Shown in pieces: positions 36,449 through 45,103 of a stretch of 64,000 nucleotides of DNA. The stretch is from positions 1,674,001 through 1,738,000 of the forward strand of contig CAWKOR010000001.1 of NCBI GenBank assembly GCA_963851325.1. Direction: 5' to 3'. The notes beneath the pieces are model-generated. The model was given only the letters and a program-made list of their open reading frames with translations. It was not told the DNA's origin and did not search any database. Position 1 is the first letter of the stretch; each line of letters starts with the position of its first letter. A program made the position numbers and the translations under genes. Source of the DNA: DATGKG01 sp963851325 (GTDB lineage Bacteria; Desulfobacterota; Binatia; Binatales; Binataceae).

Positions 36449-36737
36449 TCATGACCCCCAGTAAAAATAGAGGTTGTCGCGAAGCTTATAAAGAGGAGGC
36501 CGTCAGAACAACTGAATTCTCCGGCTCCTCAACCATGGGTTCGCACCCTTCCCGCTTCGCTGGAAGTAACAATTCGCAATCGCCTCAACCTGGATCGCCG
36601 CGCCTCGCGACGCCCGCAGCCTCGATGGAAGGACGGACCAGCCCCCGAAAAGTCGCGCTGCGGTTACCTGGTGCAGCGGCATTTTCGAGAGCGCTATCCG
36701 CCTCGCATCATCGACGAAAAATCGTGAAAGTGGACCG

Positions 36738-37157
36738 ATGGCGGAAGACCAATTCTGGGTCGGAGTTCACGGAGTGATCACTCGTCGCGGCAGGCTGTTG
36801 GTGCTCCGGCGCGCGCCCACGATGACCTACAAGCCGGGCTGCTGGGACCTGCCCGGGGGACATCTGGCGATCGGAGAGCTGTTCGAGGAATGCCTCGCGC
36901 GCGAGGTCAAGGAGGAGACGGGTCTGACGATTGCCGACCCGCGTCTGCTCGGAATTCACAACAGCGTCGGACCTTATCTGCAGGCGATTTTCGCATGCGC
37001 GGTTGTGGGCCATGAACGCGACATCCGGTTGCGCGCCCATGAGCACGTCGAGGCGCGATGGGTCACGCTATCGGACCTCGCGCAACTCGAACTGATTCCC
37101 TACCTCGACGGCGTCCTGCGGCGCGGCATGCTGGACATCATTGCCGGCGCGAAGTGA
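36738..37157 (+). CDS. Nudix hydrolase
   Basis: 139 residues. The Nudix box is complete: GGHLAIGELFEECLA followed by REVKEETGL, with the metal-binding Glu residues. A beta-strand start (FWVGVHGVITRRGRLLVLRR) and CWDLPGG precede it. Such small Nudix enzymes clear mutagenic or surplus nucleoside di/triphosphates; the substrate is not determined. It is a single gene, divergent from the secretin gene. Confidence 0.9.
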   Translation: MAEDQFWVGVHGVITRRGRLLVLRRAPTMTYKPGCWDLPGGHLAIGELFEECLAREVKEETGLTIADPRLLGIHNSVGPYLQAIFACAVVGHERDIRLRAHEHVEARWVTLSDLAQLELIPYLDGVLRRGMLDIIAGAK

Positions 37158-37246
37158 GCGCGGATCGATCTGGATCTGACTTCGGAGGATACTTGCAGTT
37201 GTCGTCTGAATACCTCATCTGAACGATCCATCTGTGGAGAAACGCC

Positions 37247-37504
37247 GTGGAAGAGAAAATCAAACCCGGATTTCAGGCATATACTTCCGACGGAGGCGAA
37301 GAGTTCGGCGCGGTTCGCGCAGTTTCGCCGGACGGCCGGCCCGAGATTGTTATCTATGTCGAGAACGCCGGCGATTTCACGGTTCCGTTGAGCGCCGTGG
37401 AAGCGGTCCATTCAGAAAAGGTCATCCTGAACTGCGCCAAGCTCGAGCACAAACTTCGCCGCGCCATTGGCCATGCGCACGACGCCGAAGAGCCCGGAGC
37501 CTGA
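37247..37504 (+). CDS. Small PRC-barrel-like hypothetical protein
   Basis: 85 residues from a GTG with GGAG upstream. One beta-barrel-like unit: PGFQAYTSDGGEEFGAVRAV, EIVIYVENAGDFTVPLSAVE, AVHSEKVILN, then a His/Glu-rich tail. The pattern resembles the PRC-barrel or DUF2171 proteins, which bind RNA or photosystem parts, but is too short for a sure call. It converges with the next gene at an 8-base gap. Confidence 0.65.
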   Translation: MEEKIKPGFQAYTSDGGEEFGAVRAVSPDGRPEIVIYVENAGDFTVPLSAVEAVHSEKVILNCAKLEHKLRRAIGHAHDAEEPGA

Positions 37505-37512
37505 ACGCCGCC

Positions 37513-37959
37513 CTAGCGATGTTTCAGGTCGCTCTCGAAACGATCGCCGAGATCCATACTAATCACCTCGAAGCAGCGTTGCGTCGCGGTGAACATTCCC
37601 GAGACGGTGACCGTGGCGCCGGGCTTGAATCTCGCGAACTCCTCCGAATCGACGCCCTCCGCCAGCAGGTTGGGTGAGGACTGCCGCACGTGCTCCCAGA
37701 TGCTGGACCATCGAACATAAGGGTGATTGGTGTAGCCGTCTTTCAGAATGAATTTGTAGATCTTCTTGCCCACACCCACCGTTATCAGCAGGCGGTCCCC
37801 ATATCGCTCGCCGCGCGCGGGCCGCGCCAGCACGATTGTCGTCGGGATCGGAAGACCCATGGGATCAACCGGCATTTGCGCATCGGCCGGAACCGCGCCG
37901 CACGCCAGCAGCAATACAACGGCAACGATTACTCGATAGGTGTTTCGCGGCGAAATCAT
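37513..37959 (-). CDS. Exported hypothetical protein
   Basis: 148 residues with a clear signal peptide (YRVIVAVVLLLACGAVPADA, cleaved near residue 27). The mature part has GERYGDRLLITVGVGKKIYK, KDGYTNHPYVRWSSIWEHVR and FKPGATVTVSGMFTATQRCF, predicted as mostly beta. I do not recognise the family; an OB-like fold is suggested by the last part. Probably periplasmic. Confidence 0.65.
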   Translation of the reverse strand: MISPRNTYRVIVAVVLLLACGAVPADAQMPVDPMGLPIPTTIVLARPARGERYGDRLLITVGVGKKIYKFILKDGYTNHPYVRWSSIWEHVRQSSPNLLAEGVDSEEFARFKPGATVTVSGMFTATQRCFEVISMDLGDRFESDLKHR

Positions 37960-38047
37960 CGGAGCACCCGCTGGACCATTACTCCGATGCCGTTGCTATC
38001 GCGAGGGTAAATATTCAGCCTGGCGATAAATCAGGGTAGCTGCGGGT

Positions 38048-38971
38048 TCAGCCTCTTCGATTGGCGAAGCGGCCGCGCCAATAGCCCAAAAAATTCGCGC
38101 ATTCGAGCTGATGATAGATGACGCCTTCGCGATCTCCGCGCAACGCGGCGCCGCACATTCGAAAAAGATTCTTCGCGAGCTTGTCGAGCCGGTTGTGGCT
38201 TCTTCCGCCAGCTACCGCACTGCCGAATCCAAACGCGAAACTCTTGCGCCGTAGATACGCGGGAGTCATGCGTTCGGCGCCGATCAAATGGTGCACCATG
38301 GCGCCGGGAACGAAACCCATTTTCCCACCATTTCCGATGATGCGCGCGAACAGTTCGGTGTCTTCCCCCGACATCGGATTCTTCCCGACAACGCCAAGAT
38401 CCTCGCGAAAACGCCCGAAACGCTCGAAGGTTGCGCGCCGGAATCCGACGTTGGCGCTGTAATAGTTCTGCAGCACCTCGACCTCATCGGCGGACGCCGA
38501 CTCGATCGCCACTCGATCATGCACCGCGAGCTTCACTGAGAGCCGCGGTCCCAGCCAGGACGGCGGAGGCGTGCTCCATCGTGGCAACACCATCCCACAT
38601 GCGGCGTCGAGGTCACGGTCCTCAATGGCGGAAAGCATCGCGACCAGCCAATTGCGATCGGCGGTCGCATCATCATCGATAAAGAAGATGAAATCGCTGC
38701 GGGATTCATCGACGGCCCGATTGCGGGCGAAGCTCGAACCCTGGCGCGGCTCGAGGACCCGGCGAATCGGAAGCAGCGACGACACCGCGGCAGCCGCTTC
38801 GACGATGCCGGAAGTATCGTCGGTCGAAGCATTGTCGATGACGACACAGTCAACCGCGGCATGGTCGGGAATCGCGATCGCCTTGAGGCTGTCGAGCGTC
38901 TCATTCAAGGTGCGCGCGCGATTATGAGTCGGAATCGCGATGGTGATCGATTTTGTCGCTGACTTGGGCAA
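38048..38971 (-). CDS. Family 2 glycosyltransferase
   Basis: 307 residues. GT2 core: ITIAIPTHNRARTLNETLDS, VVIDNASTDDTSGIV, the SFARNRAVDESRSDFIFFID then DDAT (DxD-type metal site), and GEDTELFARI as the acceptor-side acid. No membrane helix is clear. GT2 enzymes transfer a nucleotide-sugar residue, here probably for surface glycan. No other glycan genes are adjacent. Confidence 0.9.
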   Translation of the reverse strand: MPKSATKSITIAIPTHNRARTLNETLDSLKAIAIPDHAAVDCVVIDNASTDDTSGIVEAAAAVSSLLPIRRVLEPRQGSSFARNRAVDESRSDFIFFIDDDATADRNWLVAMLSAIEDRDLDAACGMVLPRWSTPPPSWLGPRLSVKLAVHDRVAIESASADEVEVLQNYYSANVGFRRATFERFGRFREDLGVVGKNPMSGEDTELFARIIGNGGKMGFVPGAMVHHLIGAERMTPAYLRRKSFAFGFGSAVAGGRSHNRLDKLAKNLFRMCGAALRGDREGVIYHQLECANFLGYWRGRFANRRG

Positions 38972-39124
38972 ACGCGGAGTTGCGCCTCATTCTCAAATGG
39001 ATTGGGAGACGTTACTCGCGTCGCATCAACGCTGGGACGCCGCCCGTCTGCAATCGGCAAAAACAGAATCGCGAAGGCGGTCAACCTTCGCGATTCCATT
39101 ATGCACTGATTCGCGCCGCTTCGA

Positions 39125-40318
39125 TCAATGTGCCGGGGGAGGAGGCGGCGGTGGTGGCGGCGGTGGCATGGAACCGGGGGCTCCGGCAGCGGGAGCCTCG
39201 GGCGAAGATGCCGCGGTGGGCGTCGGCTGCGCAGGCGCTTTCGGCAGCGGCGCCTTGGACTGCGTGAAGACGACTCCGCTCACCTCGAGATCGGGAGTGG
39301 CTTTGTTCTGGACGTCGGGTGGCGCGGTCAGCTTGAAGCCGAAGCTGCGCGTCTCGCCCGGCACGAACGGAAGCACCGGCTTGGAGAAGTTGATGAACGC
39401 GATCGGGGTCGAGATGATCGAATGCTCTTCCGAGAAGACCTGCTTCTTCTTTTTGCCCTTGCCTTCGGAGTAGGTGACGTTGACGACCACCTCATCGATC
39501 GCCTTGTCGCCGTTGTTGGTGATCTTGCCGAAGATTCCGGGCACCCGCGAGGCCGCCATCTTCATATCGACATCGCTTAGCGCGAGTTTCGGCACATAGG
39601 CCTGGCCCTCGGGAATCTGCGCCTTGACATTGTTGATATCGTCGAGCTCCCGTTGGAGCATGAATTTTATACCGGCATTGCCGGTCGCCTCTTCCTTGTC
39701 GCACTCCGCGATCGCGGCCTGGTACGCGGCGATCGCCTTGTCGTAGTCGTGCTTGTGGTAGGCCTCGATTCCTTCCTTGTGTTTGCTCTCGATGCTTTCC
39801 TTCTCCGGAAAATCGTAGAAAATTTTCCAATCGCTGCCTTCCTTCACCGCCACGATGTCGTCGTCGTAGGTGACTTTGGGATAGGTCTTCTCAGTAAGGC
39901 TCTTCTGGGCAGCCTGATCGGGGCCCTGGTTCGGATCTACGGTGGCGTCGATGGTGCGTTCCCAAAGCGCCAAATCAGGACGCGTCACCTTGACCGTCAC
40001 AACTCCCTTGGCATCGCCCTCCTGCTTGACATCGCCGATAGTGAATTCCTGCGCGCCGAGGATGGCCTTGAACCACTCGCGGCTGACATCCGGAGCCAGC
40101 GGTATGTTGGTCAGAAACTGATCGAGCGTTCGGTCGACCTGATCCTGATGCGACAAGGCCTGGTAGCAAGCCGGGTAGTTGAACAACTTCAGATTTTCGG
40201 TGTAGGTCTGCGCGGATTTCGCCGGACCTCCGCCCGAACATCCCGCCAACGTGGCAGCCCCTATGAGCGCGACCGCCATGAAGAATGGTCGCCGGAATCG
40301 AAGGTTGGATTTTATCAT
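39125..40318 (-). CDS. Lipoprotein with TPR-like segment and poly-proline tail
   Basis: 397 residues from the ATG at 40318. The lipoprotein signal ends in TLAGC. Then come DQVDRTLDQFLTNIPLAPDV, a DUF4878/NTF2-like stress on TVTRPDLALWERTIDATVD, a TPR-like helix pair (GIEAYHKHDYDKAIAAYQAA), and a beta domain (NNGDKAIDEVVVNVTYSEGKG) like DUF3426/FxLYD. It ends in 11 prolines. The family is not assigned. The proline run would need EF-P for translation. Membrane-anchored, in inner or outer leaflet. Confidence 0.7.
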   Translation of the reverse strand: MIKSNLRFRRPFFMAVALIGAATLAGCSGGGPAKSAQTYTENLKLFNYPACYQALSHQDQVDRTLDQFLTNIPLAPDVSREWFKAILGAQEFTIGDVKQEGDAKGVVTVKVTRPDLALWERTIDATVDPNQGPDQAAQKSLTEKTYPKVTYDDDIVAVKEGSDWKIFYDFPEKESIESKHKEGIEAYHKHDYDKAIAAYQAAIAECDKEEATGNAGIKFMLQRELDDINNVKAQIPEGQAYVPKLALSDVDMKMAASRVPGIFGKITNNGDKAIDEVVVNVTYSEGKGKKKKQVFSEEHSIISTPIAFINFSKPVLPFVPGETRSFGFKLTAPPDVQNKATPDLEVSGVVFTQSKAPLPKAPAQPTPTAASSPEAPAAGAPGSMPPPPPPPPPPPAH

Positions 40319-40421
40319 CGTGTGAGATTCTAGTGTGGTGCCAATCAAAAACAAGGCTACTCCACGAAAAAGGTGCCCCGCATTTTGGGTCCCGGAAATG
40401 CCGCTCGCGCCTTACGCGAAC

Positions 40422-40814
40422 TCAATGCGGCAGTGGTTTTAGCTCGATGACGTTGCCTTCGGGATCGCGAATATAGATCGAAAGGCCCATCCCGCGCGCG
40501 CCGTATCGAGTCGCCGGCTCGCCCATCACCTCGACCGAGCACTCCTTAAGGTGCCGCGCGAGCGCCGGCATATCGGTGGCCTCGATCCCGAGGCAGACGT
40601 GGTCGACGTTCCTCGATTTCTCCTCCGGCGCACCCTCGGACGGCACCAGATCGATCATGCTGCGGCCCGCGCGAAGCTGAATCAGCCCGATCTGCTCGAT
40701 GCGCCGTTCTTCGACGAGACCCATCAGCCTCGTGTAAAAGTCCAGCATCTTGTTTTGGTCGCGACATCTGAAAACCACGTGATCGATTTCGGCAATCCTG
40801 AGCGGCGACTCCAT
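40422..40814 (-). CDS. VOC-superfamily (glyoxalase/dioxygenase-like) protein
   Basis: 130 residues from the ATG at 40814 (GAGGAA 8 bases upstream; open frame to 40874). Two VOC halves: IAEIDHVVFRCRDQNKMLDF then YTRLMGLVEERR, and NVDHVCLGIEATDM with GLSIYIRDPEGNVIELKPL at the end. The first His, second-half His and final Glu could bind the usual metal. Substrate unknown. Divergent from the permease gene. Confidence 0.87.
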   Translation of the reverse strand: MESPLRIAEIDHVVFRCRDQNKMLDFYTRLMGLVEERRIEQIGLIQLRAGRSMIDLVPSEGAPEEKSRNVDHVCLGIEATDMPALARHLKECSVEVMGEPATRYGARGMGLSIYIRDPEGNVIELKPLPH

Positions 40815-40900
40815 ATGCAGTTCCTCGGTGAGAAAGACATACGACTTGATCGTGCAATGCTCAACCGCGATCATCGGATGAACGTGGTTCCTGGAGCCTG

Positions 40901-42130
40901 ATGCCTCACACCGCCGCCGCGCTCACCATCTTCATTCTCACCTATTCGGTTATCGCGATTGGGAAATTCCCACGGCTCAGGCTTGACCGCGCGGGAGCGG
41001 CATTCGCCGGGGCAGTCGCGATGGTCATCTGCGGCGCGATCTCGGAAAGCGCGGCGCGCGACGCCATCGATTATCGCACCCTCGCGCTGCTGCTGGGCAT
41101 GATGATCGTGGTTGCGAACCTGCGCCTGTCGGGCGCCTTTACCGCATTTGCACGCGCGCTTCTTCTGAACGCTCGCTCCGGATATGGGTTGCTCGCGATG
41201 ACGGTGGCAGCGGCGGGCGTCCTCGCGGCCTTTTTTATCAACGACGTGGTGTGCATCGCGCTTACGCCGTTACTGATCGACACTTGCGAACTTCTTGGCA
41301 TTGATGCCCTGCCCTTTCTCATCGCGCTCGCCACTGCCAGCAATATCGGAAGCGCCGCTACCATCACCGGCAATCCGCAGAACATGATCGTCGCGGGCTT
41401 CGCGCATCTGCACTATGTGCAATTCGCCGCACACCTTGCGCCGGTCGCGATCGTCGGTCTTGCGCTTGATTACCTGATCATCGCATACGTCTATCGCGAT
41501 GCCCTGTCGCGAGCGCGACGCGCGATCGACCTCGAGGGCGTGAGGCGTCGGCGCACGATGCCGGCCCTGATGGTGAAGTCGGCGCTGGTCGCAATCGCGG
41601 CACTGGTCTGCTTCGCGCTCGGATTTCCCACCCATCTGGTGGCGCTCGGGGCGGGTGCAGTCCTGCTTTTTACGCGGCGCCTCAAGCCGGAACGTGTGTT
41701 CGGGATGGTCGACTGGACGATGCTCCTGATGTTCGCCGGCTTGTTCGTGGTGGTGGGCGGTCTGGAGGCGACCGGCGTCGATCGAGACGCGATCCAATGG
41801 ATCGGTGTCGAGCGGCTGGCAAATCCGCTCACGCTAAGCATCGTGGTCGCGATTCTTTCCAACCTGGTCAGCAACGTTCCGGCGGTTCTGCTGTTCCGCC
41901 CGATCTTCCCGGCGCTCGGCGGCACCCAACAGATTGCACTCATTGTTTCGGCGGTGAGCACGCTGGCGGGAAACCTGACCGTGGTGGGCTCGATCGCGAA
42001 CCTGATCGTCATTGAACAGGCGCGTCGGCGCGGCATCCGCATCACATTCTCGGAGTATCTGAAGGTCGGAGTTCCGGTAACGATTCTGACCATTGCGATA
42101 GGCCTCGCGATGATCGAAGCGCGCTTCTAG
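40901..42130 (+). CDS. ArsB/NhaD superfamily anion permease
   Basis: 409 residues, about eleven helices. Ion transporter superfamily marks: LDRAGAAFAGAVAMVICG, YRTLALLLGMMIVVANLRLS, AAFFINDVVCIALTPLLI, then the paired loops ASNIGSAATITGNPQNM and ILSNLVSNVPAVLLFRPI. Members export arsenite or swap Na+/H+ or dicarboxylates; the SNVPAV and GNPQN loops fit the ArsB/NhaD branch. No ars regulator is nearby. Its stop codon overlaps the thiI stop through CTAG at 42127-42130. Confidence 0.85.
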   Translation: MPHTAAALTIFILTYSVIAIGKFPRLRLDRAGAAFAGAVAMVICGAISESAARDAIDYRTLALLLGMMIVVANLRLSGAFTAFARALLLNARSGYGLLAMTVAAAGVLAAFFINDVVCIALTPLLIDTCELLGIDALPFLIALATASNIGSAATITGNPQNMIVAGFAHLHYVQFAAHLAPVAIVGLALDYLIIAYVYRDALSRARRAIDLEGVRRRRTMPALMVKSALVAIAALVCFALGFPTHLVALGAGAVLLFTRRLKPERVFGMVDWTMLLMFAGLFVVVGGLEATGVDRDAIQWIGVERLANPLTLSIVVAILSNLVSNVPAVLLFRPIFPALGGTQQIALIVSAVSTLAGNLTVVGSIANLIVIEQARRRGIRITFSEYLKVGVPVTILTIAIGLAMIEARF

Positions 42131-43299
42131 GCCGCAGTTTTGGGGAAGCTCAACCGCATCACTTCGGTCTGCGCCAGCGCCTCACTCACCATCCGATCGA
42201 TCTCCAGGCGCGCCTCGGATTGCTCGACTTCCCATTGCTTCGCATGCGTCTCCGGATGAGGCGGCGTAAACAATGTGCAGCAATCCTCGTCAGGAAGTAT
42301 GGAAGTCTCGAAGGTCCCGAGCCGGCGCGCCTCGACGATGATCTCGTTCTTGTCCATCCCGACCAGCGGACGCAGGATCGGCATCGCGGTCGCAGTCTGA
42401 ATCACCATCATGTTTTCCAGCGTCTGCGAGGCCACCTGTCCCAGGCTCTCGCCGCTGACCAGAACCGCCGCGCCAACCTTGCGCGCCAGTTCCGCCGCGA
42501 TTCGCATCATGAAGCGCCGGTACATGACGACGCGCAACGGGCGCAGGCTCTTCGCCACAATCTCGCGCTGCAGGATTCCGAACGGCACCAGCATCAACGT
42601 CGCGCGGCCTTCGAAGCGGGTCAGATGACTGGCCAGCTCGAGCGCCTTGTCGCGGCTCGCGGTGGTCACCAGCGGGTGCCCATGAAAATGCACGAAGTCG
42701 ACGTGCAGCCCGCGCTTCATCATGCGATGCGCCGCGACCGGAGAATCGATTCCGCCCGACAGCAGCGTTAGCCCGCGTCCGGTGATTCCGACCGGCAAAC
42801 CGCCGGCGCCGGCAATCTTGCCGGCCGAAACGTAGGCGCCGTCCGGGAGGATCTCGATCGAAATGGTCAGTTCGGGATTCTCGAGGTCTACCTTGAAACC
42901 GAATTCGTCGGCGACCCTGCCGCCCACTTCCCGATCAATCTCCATCGAGTTGAGCGGGAAGCGTTTGTAGTCGCGAGTCGTGCTGACGCGGAAGGTTTTC
43001 GCTTTCAAGCCGTGGGCGCGCGCGATCGCCTCGCGCGTGATGGCTTCGATTTCGAGCGGCGTCGGATAGCTGATCGAGAAATTTTGCAAACCGAAGACCA
43101 GCGCCGCGCGCTCGCGAACTATCTCGTCAGGAATCGTGTCGGGCAATTCGATCATCAGCCGCGACCCCAGCGAGCGCGCGCGCCCCAGCTCGTAGTCGCC
43201 GAACACCGCGCGCAGGTTGTGTTTGATCTGATCGACGAAACGCCATCGATTCCCGCCTTTGAGCGCGACTTCGTGATATCTGCCGATCAGGTAACGCAT
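42127..43299 (-). CDS. thiI: tRNA 4-thiouridine synthetase ThiI (no rhodanese domain)
   Basis: 390 residues: ferredoxin-like and THUMP N-terminus (RYHEVALKGGNRWRFVDQ), then the PP-loop LLSGGIDSPVAAHRMMKRG for AMP activation of U8, SGESLGQVASQTLENM, and DEDCCTLFTPPHPETH. ThiI thiolates tRNA position 8 and, in some species, feeds thiazole synthesis. The C-terminal rhodanese domain of the E. coli form is missing, as in the shorter Gram-positive/archaeal type, so sulfur must come from a separate donor. Divergent from the Nudix gene. Confidence 0.92.
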   Translation of the reverse strand: MRYLIGRYHEVALKGGNRWRFVDQIKHNLRAVFGDYELGRARSLGSRLMIELPDTIPDEIVRERAALVFGLQNFSISYPTPLEIEAITREAIARAHGLKAKTFRVSTTRDYKRFPLNSMEIDREVGGRVADEFGFKVDLENPELTISIEILPDGAYVSAGKIAGAGGLPVGITGRGLTLLSGGIDSPVAAHRMMKRGLHVDFVHFHGHPLVTTASRDKALELASHLTRFEGRATLMLVPFGILQREIVAKSLRPLRVVMYRRFMMRIAAELARKVGAAVLVSGESLGQVASQTLENMMVIQTATAMPILRPLVGMDKNEIIVEARRLGTFETSILPDEDCCTLFTPPHPETHAKQWEVEQSEARLEIDRMVSEALAQTEVMRLSFPKTAA

Positions 43300-43358
43300 T
43301 TTCGATTTTGATAAGCGAGCAGCGCTTCATGATATGCTATCCGCCAATCGGAGCCAGC

Positions 43359-44009
43359 ATGTCCAAGTCGAATCACGGTCCCGCGCTCGCGGCGGCGCAT
43401 CAATCGCTCATCGTCACCAGGCGCGAGCAGATCGAAAAGCTGCGGCGTGCATTGCATAAAACCGATCCCGACGATTCTCCCGGCCACGACGCGGTAACCC
43501 GCGCCGCCGCGGTGCTGGTCCCACTGGTCGAGCGCGACGGCGACCTTCATCTCGTGTTCATCCGCCGCTCCGACTCAGTCGAGAGTCATCGCGGCCAGGT
43601 GGCGTTTCCCGGCGGCCGTGTCGATCCTACCGACAACACGCTGCTCCACACCGCCTTGCGCGAGGCTCACGAAGAGGTCGGCATCGAGCCGCATCTGGTC
43701 GACGTATTGGGCGGTTTTCCTACTATGAGTACGGTTTCGAGCGGGATGCGGGTCGCGCCTTTTGTCGGCGTGCTCAAGCGTCCGGTCCAATACGTGATCC
43801 AGGAAGTCGAAGTCGCGGAAGTCTTCGAAGTTCCGCTGCGGGCGCTGGCCGACGCGCGCTTTCGGGGGCTTTACGAGTGGCGGCGCGATAAGGACCGGCC
43901 GTCGTCTAACTTCCCCGCCATCTTCTACTCCGGCCAGACGATCTGGGGTCTGACCCTGCGCATCACGGAAAACCTGCTCGACATCATGGGAATTCCGCAT
44001 CCGACCTGA
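43359..44009 (+). CDS. Nudix CoA pyrophosphatase (NudL-like)
   Basis: 216 residues from the ATG at 43359 (GGAG upstream); the ORF opens at 43308. The NudL/UPF0035 motif SHRGQVAFPGGRVDP is clear, with the Nudix box completed by LREAHEEVGIE. These enzymes split CoA and its thioesters to phosphopantetheine. N-terminal helices (SLIVTRREQIEKLRRALH) are also usual. It shares a 59-base divergent region with thiI. Confidence 0.85.
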   Translation: MSKSNHGPALAAAHQSLIVTRREQIEKLRRALHKTDPDDSPGHDAVTRAAAVLVPLVERDGDLHLVFIRRSDSVESHRGQVAFPGGRVDPTDNTLLHTALREAHEEVGIEPHLVDVLGGFPTMSTVSSGMRVAPFVGVLKRPVQYVIQEVEVAEVFEVPLRALADARFRGLYEWRRDKDRPSSNFPAIFYSGQTIWGLTLRITENLLDIMGIPHPT

Positions 44010-44056
44010 CCGCGAAAGCAACCAGCGCCTGCAGTCTGTGGCAAACTTCGGCCTTG

Positions 44057-44079
44057 TATTTGCACTGACAATGTAAATA
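44057..44079. promoter_or_regulatory. Probable TetR-family operator/promoter
   Basis: The 23 bases from TATTTGCACTG (44057) to ACAATGTAAATA (44079) form a palindrome with 9 of 11 pairs matching. It ends 11 bases before the regulator ATG and overlaps an AT-rich TATATT that could be a -10. This is the usual place for auto-repression. Confidence 0.6.
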
Positions 44080-44090
44080 TATTCCTCGGC

Positions 44091-44696
44091 ATGGAGCCCG
44101 CGCTGCTGGATAGGCTTGACGGCCGGCGCGCCCGCGGCGAACGCGCGCGCATCATTGTAGTCGATGCCATCCTCGACCTGCTCCAGGAAGGCGACCTCAA
44201 GCCGACCGCCGAACGGGTCGCCGAACGCGCCGGCGTTTCGCTGCGGCTGGTCTTCCATCATTTCGCCGATCTCGAATCGCTATACGCTGCCGCAGCCGAT
44301 CGCCAGTTCGAACGGCTGGCTCCGCTGATTAAGCCGATCGCCGACACGCATTCATTTGAGGAACGCCTCGAAACCTTTCTCCGCCAGCGGATTCGGGTAT
44401 GGGAGCGAATCGCTCCGGTACGCCGCGCATCGCTCCTGCTTGAGCCCTTCTCGGAGGAGATTAGGCGACGCCTGGCCGACGCGCGCGCCCTGGCTCGAAA
44501 AGAAACGGCCTCGGTGTTTCGCCGGGAGTTGGCGAAATTCCCCAACGGCGCGCGCGCGGAAACCATCGCGGCTCTCGACGCCGCATCGGCATGGCAAACC
44601 TGGGAAGTGCTGCGGCGCCATCAGCGCTTGTCGATTGAAAGCGCGCGCCGCACGGTGGCGCGCACCATTTCCGCACTACTCACTGCGAGTGACTGA
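44091..44696 (+). CDS. TetR/AcrR family transcriptional regulator
   Basis: 201 residues. The N-terminal helix-turn-helix reads ARIIVVDAILDLLQEGDLKP then ERVAERAGVSLRLVFHHFAD, the TetR pattern. The C-terminal ligand domain has no clear subfamily. It precedes DUF1330, sulfatase and GST genes at gaps of 24, 11 and 28 bases, so it probably controls these in response to a sulfated or aromatic compound (inference). Confidence 0.9.
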   Translation: MEPALLDRLDGRRARGERARIIVVDAILDLLQEGDLKPTAERVAERAGVSLRLVFHHFADLESLYAAAADRQFERLAPLIKPIADTHSFEERLETFLRQRIRVWERIAPVRRASLLLEPFSEEIRRRLADARALARKETASVFRRELAKFPNGARAETIAALDAASAWQTWEVLRRHQRLSIESARRTVARTISALLTASD

Positions 44697-44720
44697 ATTC
44701 TTACCGATTGGAGGCATCAA

Positions 44721-45092
44721 ATGAGTTCGATAGCACCAACTCCTGAAGCGATGGAAAAGATTGCGCAAGCCAGGGACACCGGCAAAGTGGTGATGCTCAA
44801 TCTGCTCAAGTTCAAGCCCGGCGCCGGCGCGGCATCCTACAATGAGTATGGACGCCACGTGTCGAAGATTCTCGAAAAAATCGGCGCCCGGATTCTTTTC
44901 TCCGGCCAGGTCGCGCAATCGGTGATCGGCGTCGATGGCGATTGGGATGCGATCGCGATCGTCGAGTATCCGTCGCGCAAGGTCTTTCTCGAGATGGGCA
45001 TGAGCGAGGAGTACCGCGCGATCCATCACTTTCGCGAAGAGGGCCTGGAGCGCACCGAGCTGTACGCGATCAATCCCAGCCCCACTCTGTAG
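44721..45092 (+). CDS. DUF1330 family protein
   Basis: 123 residues. The ferredoxin-like dimeric barrel of DUF1330/YciI-type is seen: GKVVMLNLLKFKPGAG, EYGRHVSKILEKIGARILFS, DAIAIVEYPSRKVFLEMGM and an end with ERTELYAINP. Function unknown in the family. Second gene of the TetR-led operon; the sulfatase ribosome site starts at its stop codon. Confidence 0.85.
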   Translation: MSSIAPTPEAMEKIAQARDTGKVVMLNLLKFKPGAGAASYNEYGRHVSKILEKIGARILFSGQVAQSVIGVDGDWDAIAIVEYPSRKVFLEMGMSEEYRAIHHFREEGLERTELYAINPSPTL

Positions 45093-45103
45093 GAGGGAAC
45101 CTC

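Noticed and set aside
36490..36570. Possible tRNA (GGGTTCGCACCC resembles a T-arm)
   Set aside because: T-stem pairs poorly, and no anticodon or acceptor stem of proper spacing can be drawn.
36451..36777. 108-codon ORF upstream of the Nudix gene
   Set aside because: Overlaps the Nudix start in another frame and is of low-complexity composition; no ribosome site.
44942..45103. Upstream extension of the sulfatase ORF
   Set aside because: Lies inside the DUF1330 gene in another frame; the GTG at 45104 has a perfect AGGAGG site.
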